From positions 5,178,001 through 5,242,000 of the forward strand of contig NZ_CP040297.1 in NCBI RefSeq assembly GCF_013393945.1: a stretch of DNA of 64,000 nt, read 5' to 3'. The first letter of the stretch is position 1. Each line of letters opens with the position of its first letter. The position numbers and the translations under genes were made by a program. The notes below the pieces were generated by a model. That model searched no databases, was not told where the DNA came from, and was given only the letters and a program-made list of their open reading frames with translations. Source of the DNA: Nostoc sp. TCL26-01 (GTDB lineage: Bacteria > Cyanobacteriota > Cyanobacteriia > Cyanobacteriales > Nostocaceae). This document shows positions 54,365-63,904 of this stretch, piece after piece.

Positions 54365-55165
54365 ATGCTAACTCCCATAATTCTGGCGCAATCTTCATCA
54401 TCAAAACCAAAAAAGGTCATCGAGAAAGAAGTAACTAAAGAACCTCCCATATCACCTGTCTTGCTTGCCACTTCTGGAGGCTTACTTTTAGCGCTAATTG
54501 CCTTACTGGTTTATGGTAAGCTCCAGATGACTAAGATGGAGAAGAAACTGAAGTTTGAAAAATTTCGCGGTAGAGAACTGGAGAAGAAGTTTAAACTAGC
54601 GCTGGAAACAATTCGCAAAATGGAGACTAATCCCGACTTGGTAAACTCGCGGGACTTTAACCTAGATTATCTGCGGATGCGGATGTCTGAGGAAGTATTT
54701 CACTTTGCGATTCTCAATCAAGTTAAAATTAGAATCAAAGATAAAATTTCCCAAGCTTTACGTCCCAATCAAGCGCAGCAAGGATCGGTGGGTATCGCTA
54801 ATAGTGCTGGGCGACAGGTAGACGAGATTTTTGATGTTGAGTACGAAACTGGTAATCCACCAAATAATGCTAAACGAGTCTTATTTCGGATTCAAATTAA
54901 GTTGATGAAGTTACCTACACAGGCAACTTCAACTACCATTAGCCAAATTATTGACTGTATTGAAACCTATCTTAGCCCATTAGATGATGAGGATACTTGG
55001 CAACCAACTATTCAAGGACGAATTGCTCATATGCACTGGGATCAAAAGGCTAAACCTACTCCCTTGCTAGTGTTAGAACAATCCAATGATGGGGTAAATG
55101 TCACTTTCCGTACCAGTCGTCAAGCCAATGTCCCAGCATCACAAAAGCAATCTGGAATTAAGTAA
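54365..55165 (+). CDS. Cyanobacterial membrane-anchored protein of unknown function
   Basis: The protein from ATG 54365 (TTG 54356 is possible) has 266 residues. One transmembrane segment (about residues 28-50, SPVLLATSGGLLLALIALLV) is followed by a coiled stretch KMEKKLKFEKFRGRELEKKF and a soluble domain of about 160 residues (YLRMRMSEEVFHFAILNQVK, RVLFRIQIKLMKLPTQ and IDCIETYLSPLDDEDTW). I do not recognise a named family; similar proteins appear conserved in cyanobacteria. It lies upstream of the convergent devBCA-like operon. Confidence 0.82.
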   Translation: MLTPIILAQSSSSKPKKVIEKEVTKEPPISPVLLATSGGLLLALIALLVYGKLQMTKMEKKLKFEKFRGRELEKKFKLALETIRKMETNPDLVNSRDFNLDYLRMRMSEEVFHFAILNQVKIRIKDKISQALRPNQAQQGSVGIANSAGRQVDEIFDVEYETGNPPNNAKRVLFRIQIKLMKLPTQATSTTISQIIDCIETYLSPLDDEDTWQPTIQGRIAHMHWDQKAKPTPLLVLEQSNDGVNVTFRTSRQANVPASQKQSGIK

Positions 55166-55214
55166 ATTTAAAATTGAAGACTTTCTGAATTACCCATTAC
55201 CCATTACCCAAAAG

Positions 55215-55949
55215 TTATGGTTTCTCGCTCCAAGCGCCTGCATCGTAGCTGATAACTGCACTTTGAGAATCACGCGCTAAAAGCCCATCTTCCATTTCGA
55301 CGATGCGATCGGCTATGTCTAGGATACGGTTGTCATGGGTAACTAACAAGATAGCAGTGCCTTGGTCTTTGGCGAGACGCTGCATAATTTCTACCACATC
55401 GCGTCCTGATTGTTTGTCCAAAGCTGCGGTTGGTTCGTCGGCTAGTACTAGTGAGGGGTTGTTGACTAGGGCGCGAGCGATCGCTATTCTTTGTTTTTGT
55501 CCCCCAGAAAGGTTATCAGGGTAGTAATCGACGCGGTTTTCTAAACCTACCGCTTGTAGCATGGCTTGTGATTTGGCGATCGCTTCTTGTTGGGAAACAT
55601 GATCATTTAATTCTACTGCCATCTGGACATTTTGCCGTGCTGTTAAGAATCCTAGCAAGTTGTGAGCCTGAAAAATATAGCCAATACTGCGGCGAATTTG
55701 TACTAGTTTACTTTGACTCGCGCCTGATAGCTCAACACCTAAAAATTGCAAACTTCCCTCTTGTACTGAACGTAAACCCCCAATCAAACTGAGTAATGTA
55801 GTTTTTCCTGAACCTGAAGGCCCAGTCATAATCACAATTTCGCCAGGATAAATTTCTAGGTTAATATCAAATAAAATTTGTCTTCTGAGTGCGCCTTTGC
55901 CATAGTAATGGTTAAGGTTGCTAATGGCAATTACAGGTTCTTGTCTCAT
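55215..55949 (-). CDS. DevA-like ABC exporter ATP-binding protein
   Basis: The protein from ATG 55949 has 244 residues and begins MRQEPVIAISNLNHYYGKGA. It has Walker A GPSGSGKTTLL, the Q-loop in GYIFQAHNLLG, the signature LSGGQKQRIAIARALV, Walker B LVLADEPTAALD and the H-loop VTHDNR. With the two upstream genes it forms a DevBCA-type exporter. In Anabaena the founding DevBCA exports heterocyst glycolipids with TolC; several paralogues exist, so the substrate here is unknown. The frame is open to 56099, but the extra part is repeat-derived. Order is B, C, A on the minus strand. Confidence 0.93.
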   Translation of the reverse strand: MRQEPVIAISNLNHYYGKGALRRQILFDINLEIYPGEIVIMTGPSGSGKTTLLSLIGGLRSVQEGSLQFLGVELSGASQSKLVQIRRSIGYIFQAHNLLGFLTARQNVQMAVELNDHVSQQEAIAKSQAMLQAVGLENRVDYYPDNLSGGQKQRIAIARALVNNPSLVLADEPTAALDKQSGRDVVEIMQRLAKDQGTAILLVTHDNRILDIADRIVEMEDGLLARDSQSAVISYDAGAWSEKP

Positions 55950-56011
55950 AATCAATTGGGGTGTTAGAGATAAATAAGTAAGTTGGTGTGAATAATGGTA
56001 GTTGGAGAAAG

Positions 56012-56133
56012 GCAATAGGGAATAGGCAATAGGCAATAGGCAATAGGCAATAGGCAATAGGCAATAGGCAATAGGCAATAGGCAATAGGCAATAGGCAAT
56101 AGGCAATAGGCAATAGGTAATAGGTAATAGGGA
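56012..56133. repeat. Long pure CAATAGG heptamer array
   Basis: At least 14 near-perfect CAATAGG units in a row sit in the 349-base space between the devC- and devA-like genes. This array encodes the false N-terminal extension MPIAYCLLPIAYCLLP of the devA frame. It is the purest array in the window. Confidence 0.95.
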
Positions 56134-56298
56134 TGAGGATTTTAGTCTAGTTTATTTTTCTTTGGATATTGTTGTTTTATTGTCCCAACTTACTTATTTA
56201 TGTGTTGAAAATCTAGTGTTTGAAAAATGGGTTTTACTATTTCAAAATAATGAAATTCATTGTTCAAAAGTATTGATAAACAAATTTAGATTCATGTT

Positions 56299-57456
56299 TT
56301 AGAAAATATCTGCTGGGTCAGCAGAGCGCAATTTACGTACAGCGATCGTGCCGGAAACAATACACATAATTATCGTCAGAATTAGAACTGAGATAGCGCG
56401 ATCATAGCTCATAAAAACTGGGAGCAATGTAGCTTGTCTAGCAGTTTGATACATAAACATAGCAAAAACCCATCCAGGCATATAACCCAAACAAGCTAAT
56501 AATAATGCCTCTTGTAAAATTACTGTCAATAAATATTTATGTGTATAACCGATGGCTTTTAAAGTAGCGTATTCTGATAAATGGTCAGCAACTTCAGTAT
56601 AGAGAATTTGATAAACAATTACAGTCCCGACGATAAAACCCATGATTGTTCCTAAGGTAAAAATAAAGCCGATCGCCGTACTACTTGCCCAGTAATGGCG
56701 TTCAAAATCAATAAATTCTTGTTTCGTTAAAACATTCACATCTTGCGGTAAATAACTCCGCAATTCTTGAGCAACAGTATTGGCGTTATATCCTGGTTTT
56801 AATCTAATCAAACCAATATCAATTAATCCTCCTTGTCTGGTAGAAAATAGCCTGAGGAAGTTAACATCACTAGTAATTAAATTACCATCTGCGCCAAAAG
56901 ATGCGCCTAAAGTAAACAAACCGACAACTTTGATGCGTCTCCGGCGGACTTCTGCTGTGATATTTTTCCCTTGATCAAAATCTGCTGCGATCGTGCCATA
57001 TTCTTGTCTTGAAGAACGGTCAAATAAAACAGTATCAGGGAGTTTCAGTTTCTCTATATTTTCGGACAATCCTTGTAAATCAAATATACTAGTTTCTGGA
57101 TTAATCCCAAAAACTAAGATACTCCGAGTTTTACCAGTATCAGGATTTTTCCAACTGGTATAATCTAAATATATTGGGTGTACAGATTGTACTGATGATA
57201 ATTCCAAAGCTTTATACAACCGCCGTTGAGAAAAGCTTTTCATCGCCAGTACAGCATTAGATTGTTTATTAATTAAAACAATATCTCCTTGCAAACTGGT
57301 GTGTAATCTGACATTACTAAAATAAAGAGCATCACGGAAACCAAGCTGCATAAACATGAGGATATCAGCAAAGGCAATCCCGGCAAGAGCCACAGCTAGG
57401 CGAGTTTTTTCTCGTGTCAGTTGTAGCCAAGACAGAGGTATTTTTTTAAGATTCAT
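56299..57456 (-). CDS. DevC-like ABC exporter permease
   Basis: The 385-residue permease of the FtsX/MacB type has one N-terminal transmembrane segment (about 18-38) followed by a large extracytoplasmic domain (residues 45-255) and three C-terminal segments (about 263-285, 312-335 and 352-372). The DevC hallmark LKKIPLSWLQLTREKTRLAV is at the start. It follows the devB-like gene after 42 bases, so these two are surely co-transcribed. The devA-like gene comes after a 349-base repeat-filled gap. Confidence 0.93.
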   Translation of the reverse strand: MNLKKIPLSWLQLTREKTRLAVALAGIAFADILMFMQLGFRDALYFSNVRLHTSLQGDIVLINKQSNAVLAMKSFSQRRLYKALELSSVQSVHPIYLDYTSWKNPDTGKTRSILVFGINPETSIFDLQGLSENIEKLKLPDTVLFDRSSRQEYGTIAADFDQGKNITAEVRRRRIKVVGLFTLGASFGADGNLITSDVNFLRLFSTRQGGLIDIGLIRLKPGYNANTVAQELRSYLPQDVNVLTKQEFIDFERHYWASSTAIGFIFTLGTIMGFIVGTVIVYQILYTEVADHLSEYATLKAIGYTHKYLLTVILQEALLLACLGYMPGWVFAMFMYQTARQATLLPVFMSYDRAISVLILTIIMCIVSGTIAVRKLRSADPADIF

Positions 57457-57498
57457 TTTAGTGAGTTGTTAATTCATAAATTAGTAGTTGTTGGCGAA

Positions 57499-58923
57499 TC
57501 AATTATTAATTTCAACTACTACTTTGGCGTAGGTTAAACCAGAAACTCTTTGACTATCTTCTGGTGTTAAAGTAATTTTCACTTCTACAACTCTGGCATC
57601 AATATCGGCGGCTGGATCTGTGTTTAACACATCTTTTTTGCCAATTTTTCTACCAATTTCGCTGACTGTTCCTCTTAAGTCGCCGCTAAAGGCTCCGTTA
57701 TCGCTACCAACAGTCACATTTTGACCTATCCGCACTCGCCCAATGCTATCTTCGGGAACTTCCGCAATCACAATCATTTGGTCGGTTTGTCCCATTTCCG
57801 CAATCCCATTTGAGCTGATGGCTTCCCCTGACTTGGTATAAATTTTTAAAATCTCTCCGGCTGAGGGTGCTTGCACATAGCTTAATTTTAATTGTGCTTC
57901 AGCTTGTCTGACATTAGCGATCGCATTACTGACTTGAGCCTGAGCTATCTGCACATCAGTCGGACTAACTTCCACCAGTCTCTTGAGTCGGGCTTTTTCT
58001 TCGTCAATTTGTCTTTGTAACGTGTTGACGGTTTTGTCGCGGTTGACTCTAGCTTCAATCAGCTGTTGTTGCAAACTCGATAAAGTTTTAATTTGATTTG
58101 CTCTAGCCTCAGCTACTTGTTGTCGCAGGGTGGCTAGGGCTTGTCTTAAAGCCGCTTGGCTCTCGATTACCTGCTGATTCGCAGTCACCGCACTCAATCG
58201 CCTTCTGTCCCGTTCTTGCTGAGAAATTGCTCCTTCTCGGTACAAAAAGTCATAGCGTCCAGCATCGACTTGGGCATTACGTTGCTCGGCGCGGATGCGG
58301 TTCAAGGTGGCTCTTAAACTATCTTGTTGCCCAATGAGTTCAGCCTCTAGACGGTTCACCGTTGCTTGTTGAGCGATTTTTTCTGCACTCAATTGCGCCG
58401 CAATACGAGCAATGCCTGCTTGCTGTCCCTCGCGTTCCCCGATTAACTGAGCTTGCAACCGAGCAATCACGGCTGTTTGAGCTTGAATATCTCTAGGTGA
58501 ACCGACTCTGACTTGCGCTAAATTCGCACGAGATTCTAGCAGTTTGGCTTTTGCTTCTTCCACAGCTGCTAATTGAGTGTCATGGTTATCCAGAATGGCA
58601 ATAATTTGACCATTCCTGACACGTTCCCCTTCCTTGACAAAAAGTTGTTTCACTCGTGACGCTGATTGCACTCCCCCCACCGGAGCCGAAAGTTTAATCA
58701 CTTCTCCTTGAGGTTCCAAACGTCCTACGGCACTAATCGTATTCGCAACTGGTTTCACTGGTACAGAAGGGCCTAACTTTCTTAGCTGCTCAAATTTAGC
58801 TGTAGCGAGTAATCCCGCAGCAACTGCTACTGGTAGGGCTACAGCAAGACCCCACCAAATCTTAGGTTGTTCTAGATCAAGTTGTTGTTCTCTTGATCTC
58901 GGTGTTTCAGTCACCCTTGACAT
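57499..58923 (-). CDS. DevB-like membrane fusion protein
   Basis: The 474-residue protein is a HlyD/AcrA-type periplasmic adaptor. It has one N-terminal transmembrane segment (about 27-43), a lipoyl half (AVGRLEPQGEVIKLSAPVG and RVRNGQIIAILDNHDTQLAA), a long coiled-coil hairpin (residues 120-350) with repeated IARLQAQL and NRIRAEQ heptads, and the second lipoyl and barrel parts (YVQAPSAGEILKIYTKSGEA). It links the DevC permease to an outer-membrane TolC. The upstream 700-base gap has no GTA-N8-TAC NtcA box in the part I checked. Confidence 0.93.
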   Translation of the reverse strand: MSRVTETPRSREQQLDLEQPKIWWGLAVALPVAVAAGLLATAKFEQLRKLGPSVPVKPVANTISAVGRLEPQGEVIKLSAPVGGVQSASRVKQLFVKEGERVRNGQIIAILDNHDTQLAAVEEAKAKLLESRANLAQVRVGSPRDIQAQTAVIARLQAQLIGEREGQQAGIARIAAQLSAEKIAQQATVNRLEAELIGQQDSLRATLNRIRAEQRNAQVDAGRYDFLYREGAISQQERDRRRLSAVTANQQVIESQAALRQALATLRQQVAEARANQIKTLSSLQQQLIEARVNRDKTVNTLQRQIDEEKARLKRLVEVSPTDVQIAQAQVSNAIANVRQAEAQLKLSYVQAPSAGEILKIYTKSGEAISSNGIAEMGQTDQMIVIAEVPEDSIGRVRIGQNVTVGSDNGAFSGDLRGTVSEIGRKIGKKDVLNTDPAADIDARVVEVKITLTPEDSQRVSGLTYAKVVVEINN

Positions 58924-59621
58924 GGTTTTTTGTCCGTTTAAATTTTGCTAACGAAGATAAAAAAGCAAGTTATACCAATAACTGTAAAGACGTGATTTCT
59001 CGCGTCTACCTGATAAATATTTGACTACACAGCTTTCTTAAAGGATGAGGCTATGCGGGTTAGATGCAAATTTTCAAGTGATGAGCTTCCATAACTCAGA
59101 CACTATTGTTAATCGCAACTTGGTATTGATCAAAATTGCAGTTTTCAATACATAAGATGCTGCATCAACAAGTCTGAATTATGCAGATAGATTTCATTTT
59201 GCCAAAGTGCACCCAGATTTTCTGCAATCTACACAACTTTATTTGTTTTTTGAACAGGTTATGTCAACAATTTTATCCTACCTAAGTTAGGATGTTGAAT
59301 TTAGTTCGTTAGGTTAACATTTTACTAACCCTAATGTTGACGCAGATCCCCGACTTCTTCAAGAAGTTGGGGATCTAATTTATCATTAAGTATCATGTTA
59401 AACCATGAAAAAAATAAGTGATTTTTACTCTCTGTACTAAGTTATTCACTATCAATTGATGCTAATTTGACCCCACTAAAACTCTAGTCAATTTAATTCT
59501 ATATTTCTAGATTTTTTAAAAACGTAACAGAGAGTACAGACAAGTAAGTTGAGAAATAAGGAGGAGGGAAAATTTGATTTTTGTAATGTATTATTTAATA
59601 TGGGATTAGTATTAGCATTAA
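58924..59621. repeat. Gene-free stretch between the devB-like and vapC genes
   Basis: About 700 bases. The only clear structure is a near-perfect 16-bp hairpin at about 59344-59376 (AGATCCCCGACTTCTT paired with AAGAAGTTGGGGATCT), a widespread Nostoc palindrome. The rest is AT-rich; the devB-like promoter should be at its left end. Confidence 0.7.
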
Positions 59622-60062
59622 TTAATTCTCAAATTTGGGATTAACGGCAGTAATTTCCGAGTAACGGGCGAAATCACTAACGTTAAATGTCAGGATATGA
59701 GTTAAGCCATGCACAAGCATTGCTGCAACCAGTCGTGCATCGTGTACATTTATTCCTCTAATTCCATAAGCAATAACCAGCCTTTCCCATTCCTGGTAAA
59801 TTGCCTCAGTATCTAGCAACAATGGAAACAACTCTTTTAAACGTTTCACTTCTGCTTGTGCTTCTGTTACACTACGTCCTAAACCATTTCGCTCAATTGG
59901 GCGTGTGTAAACGCACCAAAATTCAATCAAGTTTTGCGGTACGATATGCAACTGTTCGCCGCGACTGCGTAGCTTTCTAATAGCATTAGCTGCATCCGGG
60001 TTCATGGGATGGCTAAGGTCTACACTCCTCAATAGGACATTAGTATCTACAAGGTACAGCAA
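59622..60062 (-). CDS. PIN-domain toxin (VapC-like)
   Basis: The 146-residue protein begins with TTG directly after the antitoxin stop. The PIN active-site acidic residues are visible: D6 in YLVDTNVLLR, a glutamate in PQNLIEFWCVYTR, and D in INVHDARLVAAML. VapC toxins cut specific tRNAs or rRNA. It is translationally coupled to the upstream small protein. Confidence 0.93.
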   Translation of the reverse strand: MLYLVDTNVLLRSVDLSHPMNPDAANAIRKLRSRGEQLHIVPQNLIEFWCVYTRPIERNGLGRSVTEAQAEVKRLKELFPLLLDTEAIYQEWERLVIAYGIRGINVHDARLVAAMLVHGLTHILTFNVSDFARYSEITAVNPKFEN

Positions 60063-60368
60063 TTAACCTCTTTCTCCATAAATACTTTCCCGGCTAATGG
60101 CTTCATCTGAAAGTATTGGGAGATTAAGTCCTCGGTGGCTTTCCACCCACTCAGTAAATGCTGCTGACCACTCGGCAGGGGTTGCAGTTTCATAGAAGGA
60201 GCGTTCCCTTTCAGATTGTACTAGCCGCTTAAGCATAGTATCTAGATGTGGTTTGATTTCTGATGGACTACGGTTAGAAATCTTCGCTAACAGAAGTGTA
60301 ATCGTCTTAATCTCTTCGCTATTAGATTGTTCTAACTCATTCAGATTGGTTTTTGGTTGACTGTTCAT
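60063..60368 (-). CDS. VapB-like antitoxin
   Basis: The 101-residue protein immediately precedes the PIN toxin with no gap. It is helical, with RLVQSERERSFYETATPAEW and SAAFTEWVESHRGLNLPILS, a C-terminal toxin-binding pattern common in cyanobacterial PIN-associated antitoxins. The N-terminal 60 residues are longer than in most VapB proteins and rich in S, E and K, with no evident AbrB-like fold. Confidence 0.87.
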   Translation of the reverse strand: MNSQPKTNLNELEQSNSEEIKTITLLLAKISNRSPSEIKPHLDTMLKRLVQSERERSFYETATPAEWSAAFTEWVESHRGLNLPILSDEAISRESIYGERG

Positions 60369-60647
60369 AGTCTATTCATCATCTAATTCAAATAAATCAC
60401 TTAATTCTCAGTTTCCTGAGATTCCTCTACACATTTTGCATTTTATGAGTCAGATAGGCTGAGTTTTAGAAACGGATACTGCTGGCGAATGTGATACATT
60501 GTTGAATTTTTCAGTATTACCTAAGCCAAATCTTTAATATGTGATTGCAGCTTTTAGTTGTAACACTTTTGCCAACAGTATTGATAAGTTGAGAGACAGA
60601 GTGATGAGGTGAAAAATTATCTCCTTGTCCTCTCGTCACCTTACCAA

Positions 60648-61385
60648 TTATGCAGCTAAATCAAACAACACCGTTGTCATGTAATTTTCTGCCCAATCTG
60701 CACCGAAGGCTTTTTCTAGGACACGCCGGGTTTTATCGTTTTGTTGCTGTTTGGTACAGTAATTGTGTTGTCCGGCGAGAATTTGTTGCTGTTGTTCAGG
60801 AGAAACAGGAGTAGCAGCGATCGCATTTTGACAATGAATCTCTAAAAATTCCCGCACACGTCCTAAAAATAGGGTTTCTTCTTCTGGGGAACTAGGACGG
60901 ACGAAAATACAGAAATCTGAGAAGATATTTCCCCATTCTGGTAATTCTCTGGGTTGGGAAAATTCCAGGGTTTTCAGAGTTGTCAGGGCAGAATTATAGG
61001 ATGCGGGCAAGGTACGATCTAAATGTACAGGAGATAAATCAGCGATCGCTGCACTAATTTGACCCCTACCTCCAACTAAATCACAACCAAACATGGGTAG
61101 GTCATATTCTGGACGGGGAAACATCACACAATGCAAAATATCCAACATATTTCCCACCTTAGCCAGTTCCAAGTGCATCTTGCGAAACTGGGGTGCTTGA
61201 TAGCAACGGTTCTCAATCGTCAGTTTCTCTCCCTCTAATCTCCCTTCCACATACCCCAACTCAGCAGGCAAGTGATAAGGCGACAAATCCAAATGCTGAT
61301 TCCAGACTGCTTCAATACAGTCAGCTAGTTGCCGAATCAGGGAATGTTGTTGCTCACGCAATGAGGGCATGGAAGTAAGTGACAT
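60648..61385 (-). CDS. pcyA: Phycocyanobilin:ferredoxin oxidoreductase
   Basis: PcyA reduces biliverdin to phycocyanobilin in two ferredoxin-driven steps, giving the chromophore of phycobilisomes and phytochromes. The 245-residue protein has the family core FRKMHLELAKVGNMLDILHC, MFPRPEYDLPMFGCDLVGGR and AAIADLSPVHL. Glu73, His85 and Asp102 correspond to the catalytic trio known from Synechocystis PcyA. It uses the product of the heme oxygenase encoded at 3959-4672. It appears to be a single-gene transcription unit. Confidence 0.97.
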   Translation of the reverse strand: MSLTSMPSLREQQHSLIRQLADCIEAVWNQHLDLSPYHLPAELGYVEGRLEGEKLTIENRCYQAPQFRKMHLELAKVGNMLDILHCVMFPRPEYDLPMFGCDLVGGRGQISAAIADLSPVHLDRTLPASYNSALTTLKTLEFSQPRELPEWGNIFSDFCIFVRPSSPEEETLFLGRVREFLEIHCQNAIAATPVSPEQQQQILAGQHNYCTKQQQNDKTRRVLEKAFGADWAENYMTTVLFDLAA

Positions 61386-61454
61386 ATTCTATTCGAGAAT
61401 GCAATCTAGATGTCAGTCTAAGGCCAGCCGTGGTGTTTATGGTCTGTTGTGCAA

Positions 61455-61605
61455 CATTAGTCAATAGTCAATGGTCAATGGTCAGAGGCAATAGTCATTA
61501 GGCAATAGGCAAGAGTCATTATTTTTGAATTTTGCGAAAAGTTCTGAAGGCGGGTTTCCCGCCGTAGGAAACTTTTCAAGACGAATTTTGAATTTTGAAT
61601 TGATG
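61455..61605. repeat. STRR plus hairpin repeat (TTTTGAATTTTG family), copy 2
   Basis: GTCAATA/GGCAATA heptamers lead to TTTTTGAATTTTGCGAAAAG, a stem GAAAAGTT (61536-61543) with AACTTTTC (61570-61577) that encloses a GGCGGG/CCCGCC hairpin, then CAAGACG and AATTTTGAATTTTGAATT. Copy 1 at 49940-50010 has GGAAAGT/ACTTTCC at the same paired positions. Confidence 0.82.
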
Positions 61606-61613
61606 TCTCTCCC

Positions 61614-62132
61614 TCACTCCTTCTTCTGCTCTTGCCCTTCTTGCAATGACCAAATGTAGGGTTTGTCGTAGGTAACGCTACCGTTATCTAGGGTTGTTAA
61701 TTGGAAGTTAGCCCCGCGAAAATTTGTGTAGTTGATTTTAGCGCCTTTCAAGTTGGCGGCTAGTAAATTTGCGCCGATGAAACCAGCGTAAGATAGGTCT
61801 GCGTTGACTAGTGATGCTGATTTGAGATTTGCGCCTAATAAGGAAGTACGAGTTAAGTTTGCGGATTCTAGGTTTGCTGATTCTAGGTTAGTGCCTGTTA
61901 GGTCTGCATCGGTAAGATTCGTTTGGGATAAAATTGCTCCTTTGAGGTTGGCTTGTCGCAGATTTACCTTCGATAAATCCAGTTGTGAGAGATTAGCACC
62001 ACTCAAATCGCACCGAGGACAAATACCAGAGGCTTTCAATTGCTCTACATCTCTTTGATTTAGGGCTAATGCTTGCTGTGCCAACCCGAAAGAAGCTAGA
62101 ATAGTCAAAGCAGCAATTACATTGAGTTTCAT
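61614..62132 (-). CDS. Secreted pentapeptide-repeat protein
   Basis: From ATG 62132 the protein has 172 residues. A signal peptide is evident (MKLNVIAALTILASFGLAQQ, then ALAL as a likely cleavage site). CPRCDLSGANL starts about 17 A(D/N)LxX repeats such as NLTDADLTGTNL, forming a right-handed quadrilateral beta helix. The role is unknown; periplasmic or thylakoid lumen location is likely. The CPRC pair may form a disulfide. The frame is open to 62162, but the upstream part lacks a signal. Confidence 0.9.
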   Translation of the reverse strand: MKLNVIAALTILASFGLAQQALALNQRDVEQLKASGICPRCDLSGANLSQLDLSKVNLRQANLKGAILSQTNLTDADLTGTNLESANLESANLTRTSLLGANLKSASLVNADLSYAGFIGANLLAANLKGAKINYTNFRGANFQLTTLDNGSVTYDKPYIWSLQEGQEQKKE

Positions 62133-62353
62133 GTTGTTGTTAAGTATTAATATCGATGACAAATTCTACCCAATATTATTCTTACACGCTATTAGATGAT
62201 TTTCTCAGTAAATAACGAGAATGAAGCGGTAATGAAGAACTTGTGAAAATACTATAAATTGTGCTTATAACAGTGGTCAATTATTCTTTTAGGATCTAGA
62301 ATCGATTCGTAAGCAACTATACAGAACAAATTATAGTCTACCACCTATATCAG

Positions 62354-62387
62354 CCCCCTGACCGGAACATGATAAACTGTCAGGGGG
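62354..62387 (-). terminator. Hairpin after the REC-kinase gene
   Basis: CCCCCTGAC and GTCAGGGGG form a perfect 9-bp stem with a 16-base loop 17 bases after the stop codon of the minus-strand kinase gene. The following sequence is not T-rich, so a terminator is probable but not certain. Confidence 0.6.
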
Positions 62388-62404
62388 TATTAATTTGTCT
62401 AGTT

Positions 62405-63559
62405 TTACAGCAACGGTAAGATGACAGTAAAAGTTGTACCCATCCCTGCTTCACTGTTAACTATAATCTCGCCACCGTGGGCATCAACACATTTTTTGAC
62501 AATTGCCAGTCCTAAACCGGTGCCGGCGATACCACCAACATTTTCGCCGCGATGGAAAGGCTGAAATATTTGCTTTTGGTCTTCTGGAGAAATACCGATT
62601 CCCCAATCTTGAATCCTAAACATCACCGCATTTTCTTGAGCAGTTAATTCAAAGTTGACTCTCCCACCTGGTAATGAATACTTAATGGCATTGCCGAGCA
62701 AATTACCTAGAATGTGTCGCAGGAGGGTTTCATCTAGTAACACCTCATTGGCTGTGCCTGTATGGGTGAAAACTACGGTTAAGTGCTTTTCTCCTATAGT
62801 TAATTGAGCTTCTTCGACTAGTTGGCGACAAAAGGCTACTAAATCGATGGCGATAAGTTCACATTGCAGCTTGCCAGCATCAGCTTTACCGATGAATGAC
62901 ACTTCATCTAACATCTGTGCCATATTTTTGATGGCAGCACGAATCATCTGTAAGTGAGAGTGTTTTTTCTCGGTGCTTAATCTGTCTTCGTTGTTTTGCA
63001 GTAACCCAGCTGCCAAGAGGATCGTATTCAAAGGATTACGGATGTCATGAGAAAGCATTGAGACAAACTCAGATTTAAACTGATTGATTTCTTGTGCTTT
63101 CACCAGTTCAGCAGTCCGTTCTTCAACTCGGTGTTCGAGAAGTAGATTACTGGTACGCAACATTTCCAAAGCTTGCTTGCGCTCAATGGCATAACATACA
63201 GAGCGAACTAAGACTTGGACATTTACCTGTCGCTTGACTAGATAATCTTGCGCCCCTTGTCGAACTGCGGCGATCGCTAAATCTTCATCGTTCGTGTTTG
63301 TCAGCACTACAATTGGTACACTAGGGGCGCGACTGATCAACACAGGCAGAGATGACAACCCCTGACTATCGGGTAGGGTCAGGTCTAACAAAATCACATC
63401 ATAGCTGCCATGACTGAGTTCGTTAACTGCTTCCTGGAGTCGCTTCACATGAACCAGAATAAATTGATGGGAATCAGCTTGACGCAAATATTCTTGTAAT
63501 AACCTAGCTTCTGCTAGATTGTCCTCAATTAATAAAATTTTCAACGAGATTCCAGCCAT
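62405..63559 (-). CDS. Response regulator-histidine kinase (REC-HisKA-HATPase)
   Basis: The 384-residue protein has an N-terminal receiver (residues 5-125; acceptor D59 in DVILLDLTLPD, lysine in DYLVKRQ), a coiled linker, HisKA with H171 in SMLSHDIRNPLNTI, and the ATPase domain with IQDWGIGISPEDQ and GIAGTGLGLAIVKK. It should receive phosphate from another kinase and in turn act on a response regulator. The partial response regulator gene behind it on the same strand (63905 onward) is the natural partner, upstream in transcription. Confidence 0.95.
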   Translation of the reverse strand: MAGISLKILLIEDNLAEARLLQEYLRQADSHQFILVHVKRLQEAVNELSHGSYDVILLDLTLPDSQGLSSLPVLISRAPSVPIVVLTNTNDEDLAIAAVRQGAQDYLVKRQVNVQVLVRSVCYAIERKQALEMLRTSNLLLEHRVEERTAELVKAQEINQFKSEFVSMLSHDIRNPLNTILLAAGLLQNNEDRLSTEKKHSHLQMIRAAIKNMAQMLDEVSFIGKADAGKLQCELIAIDLVAFCRQLVEEAQLTIGEKHLTVVFTHTGTANEVLLDETLLRHILGNLLGNAIKYSLPGGRVNFELTAQENAVMFRIQDWGIGISPEDQKQIFQPFHRGENVGGIAGTGLGLAIVKKCVDAHGGEIIVNSEAGMGTTFTVILPLL

Positions 63560-63574
63560 AATCTTCTGAGTTCA

Positions 63575-63903
63575 CCCCCTGGGAAGTGGTGAGTTGTGAG
63601 TGCTGAGTGAGAGAGTGGTGAGTGCCAAGTGCTGAGTAAAGAGTGAGGGAGTGAGGGAGTGAGGGAGTGAGGGAGTGAGAGAGTGAGAGAGTGCTGAGTG
63701 CTGTTCGCCCTTGGCGTTCCCGAAGGGTGTGCTGTTAGCGGTAGCGGGGCGTTTAGCCCGTGCTGAGTGAGGGAGTAGTAAGTGGTGAGTACAAGACCAA
63801 TGACTATTGCCTATTGCCCCTATTGCCTATTGCCTATTGCCTATTGCCTATTCCCTATTCCCTATTCCCCATTCCCTATTGCCTATTCCCTATTGCCTAT
63901 TCC
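63575..63903. repeat. Dense mixed repeats at the window end
   Basis: GTGAGTGCTGAGTG units, GAGGGAGTGA units, a segment with GCGGTAGCGGGGCGTTTAGC that is also found near 4890 and 36230, and a run of CCTATTG heptamers with CCTATTC variants. No ORF is credible here. Confidence 0.92.
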
Positions 63904-63904
63904 C

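Noticed and set aside
55950..56106. Hydrophobic N-terminal repeat PIAYCLL of the devA-like frame as a real membrane segment
   Set aside because: It is the translation of the CAATAGG array in one frame, and the real ATPase starts at 55949.
58924..59100. NtcA box ahead of the devB-like gene
   Set aside because: I looked for GTA-N8-TAC in the first part of the upstream region and found none.
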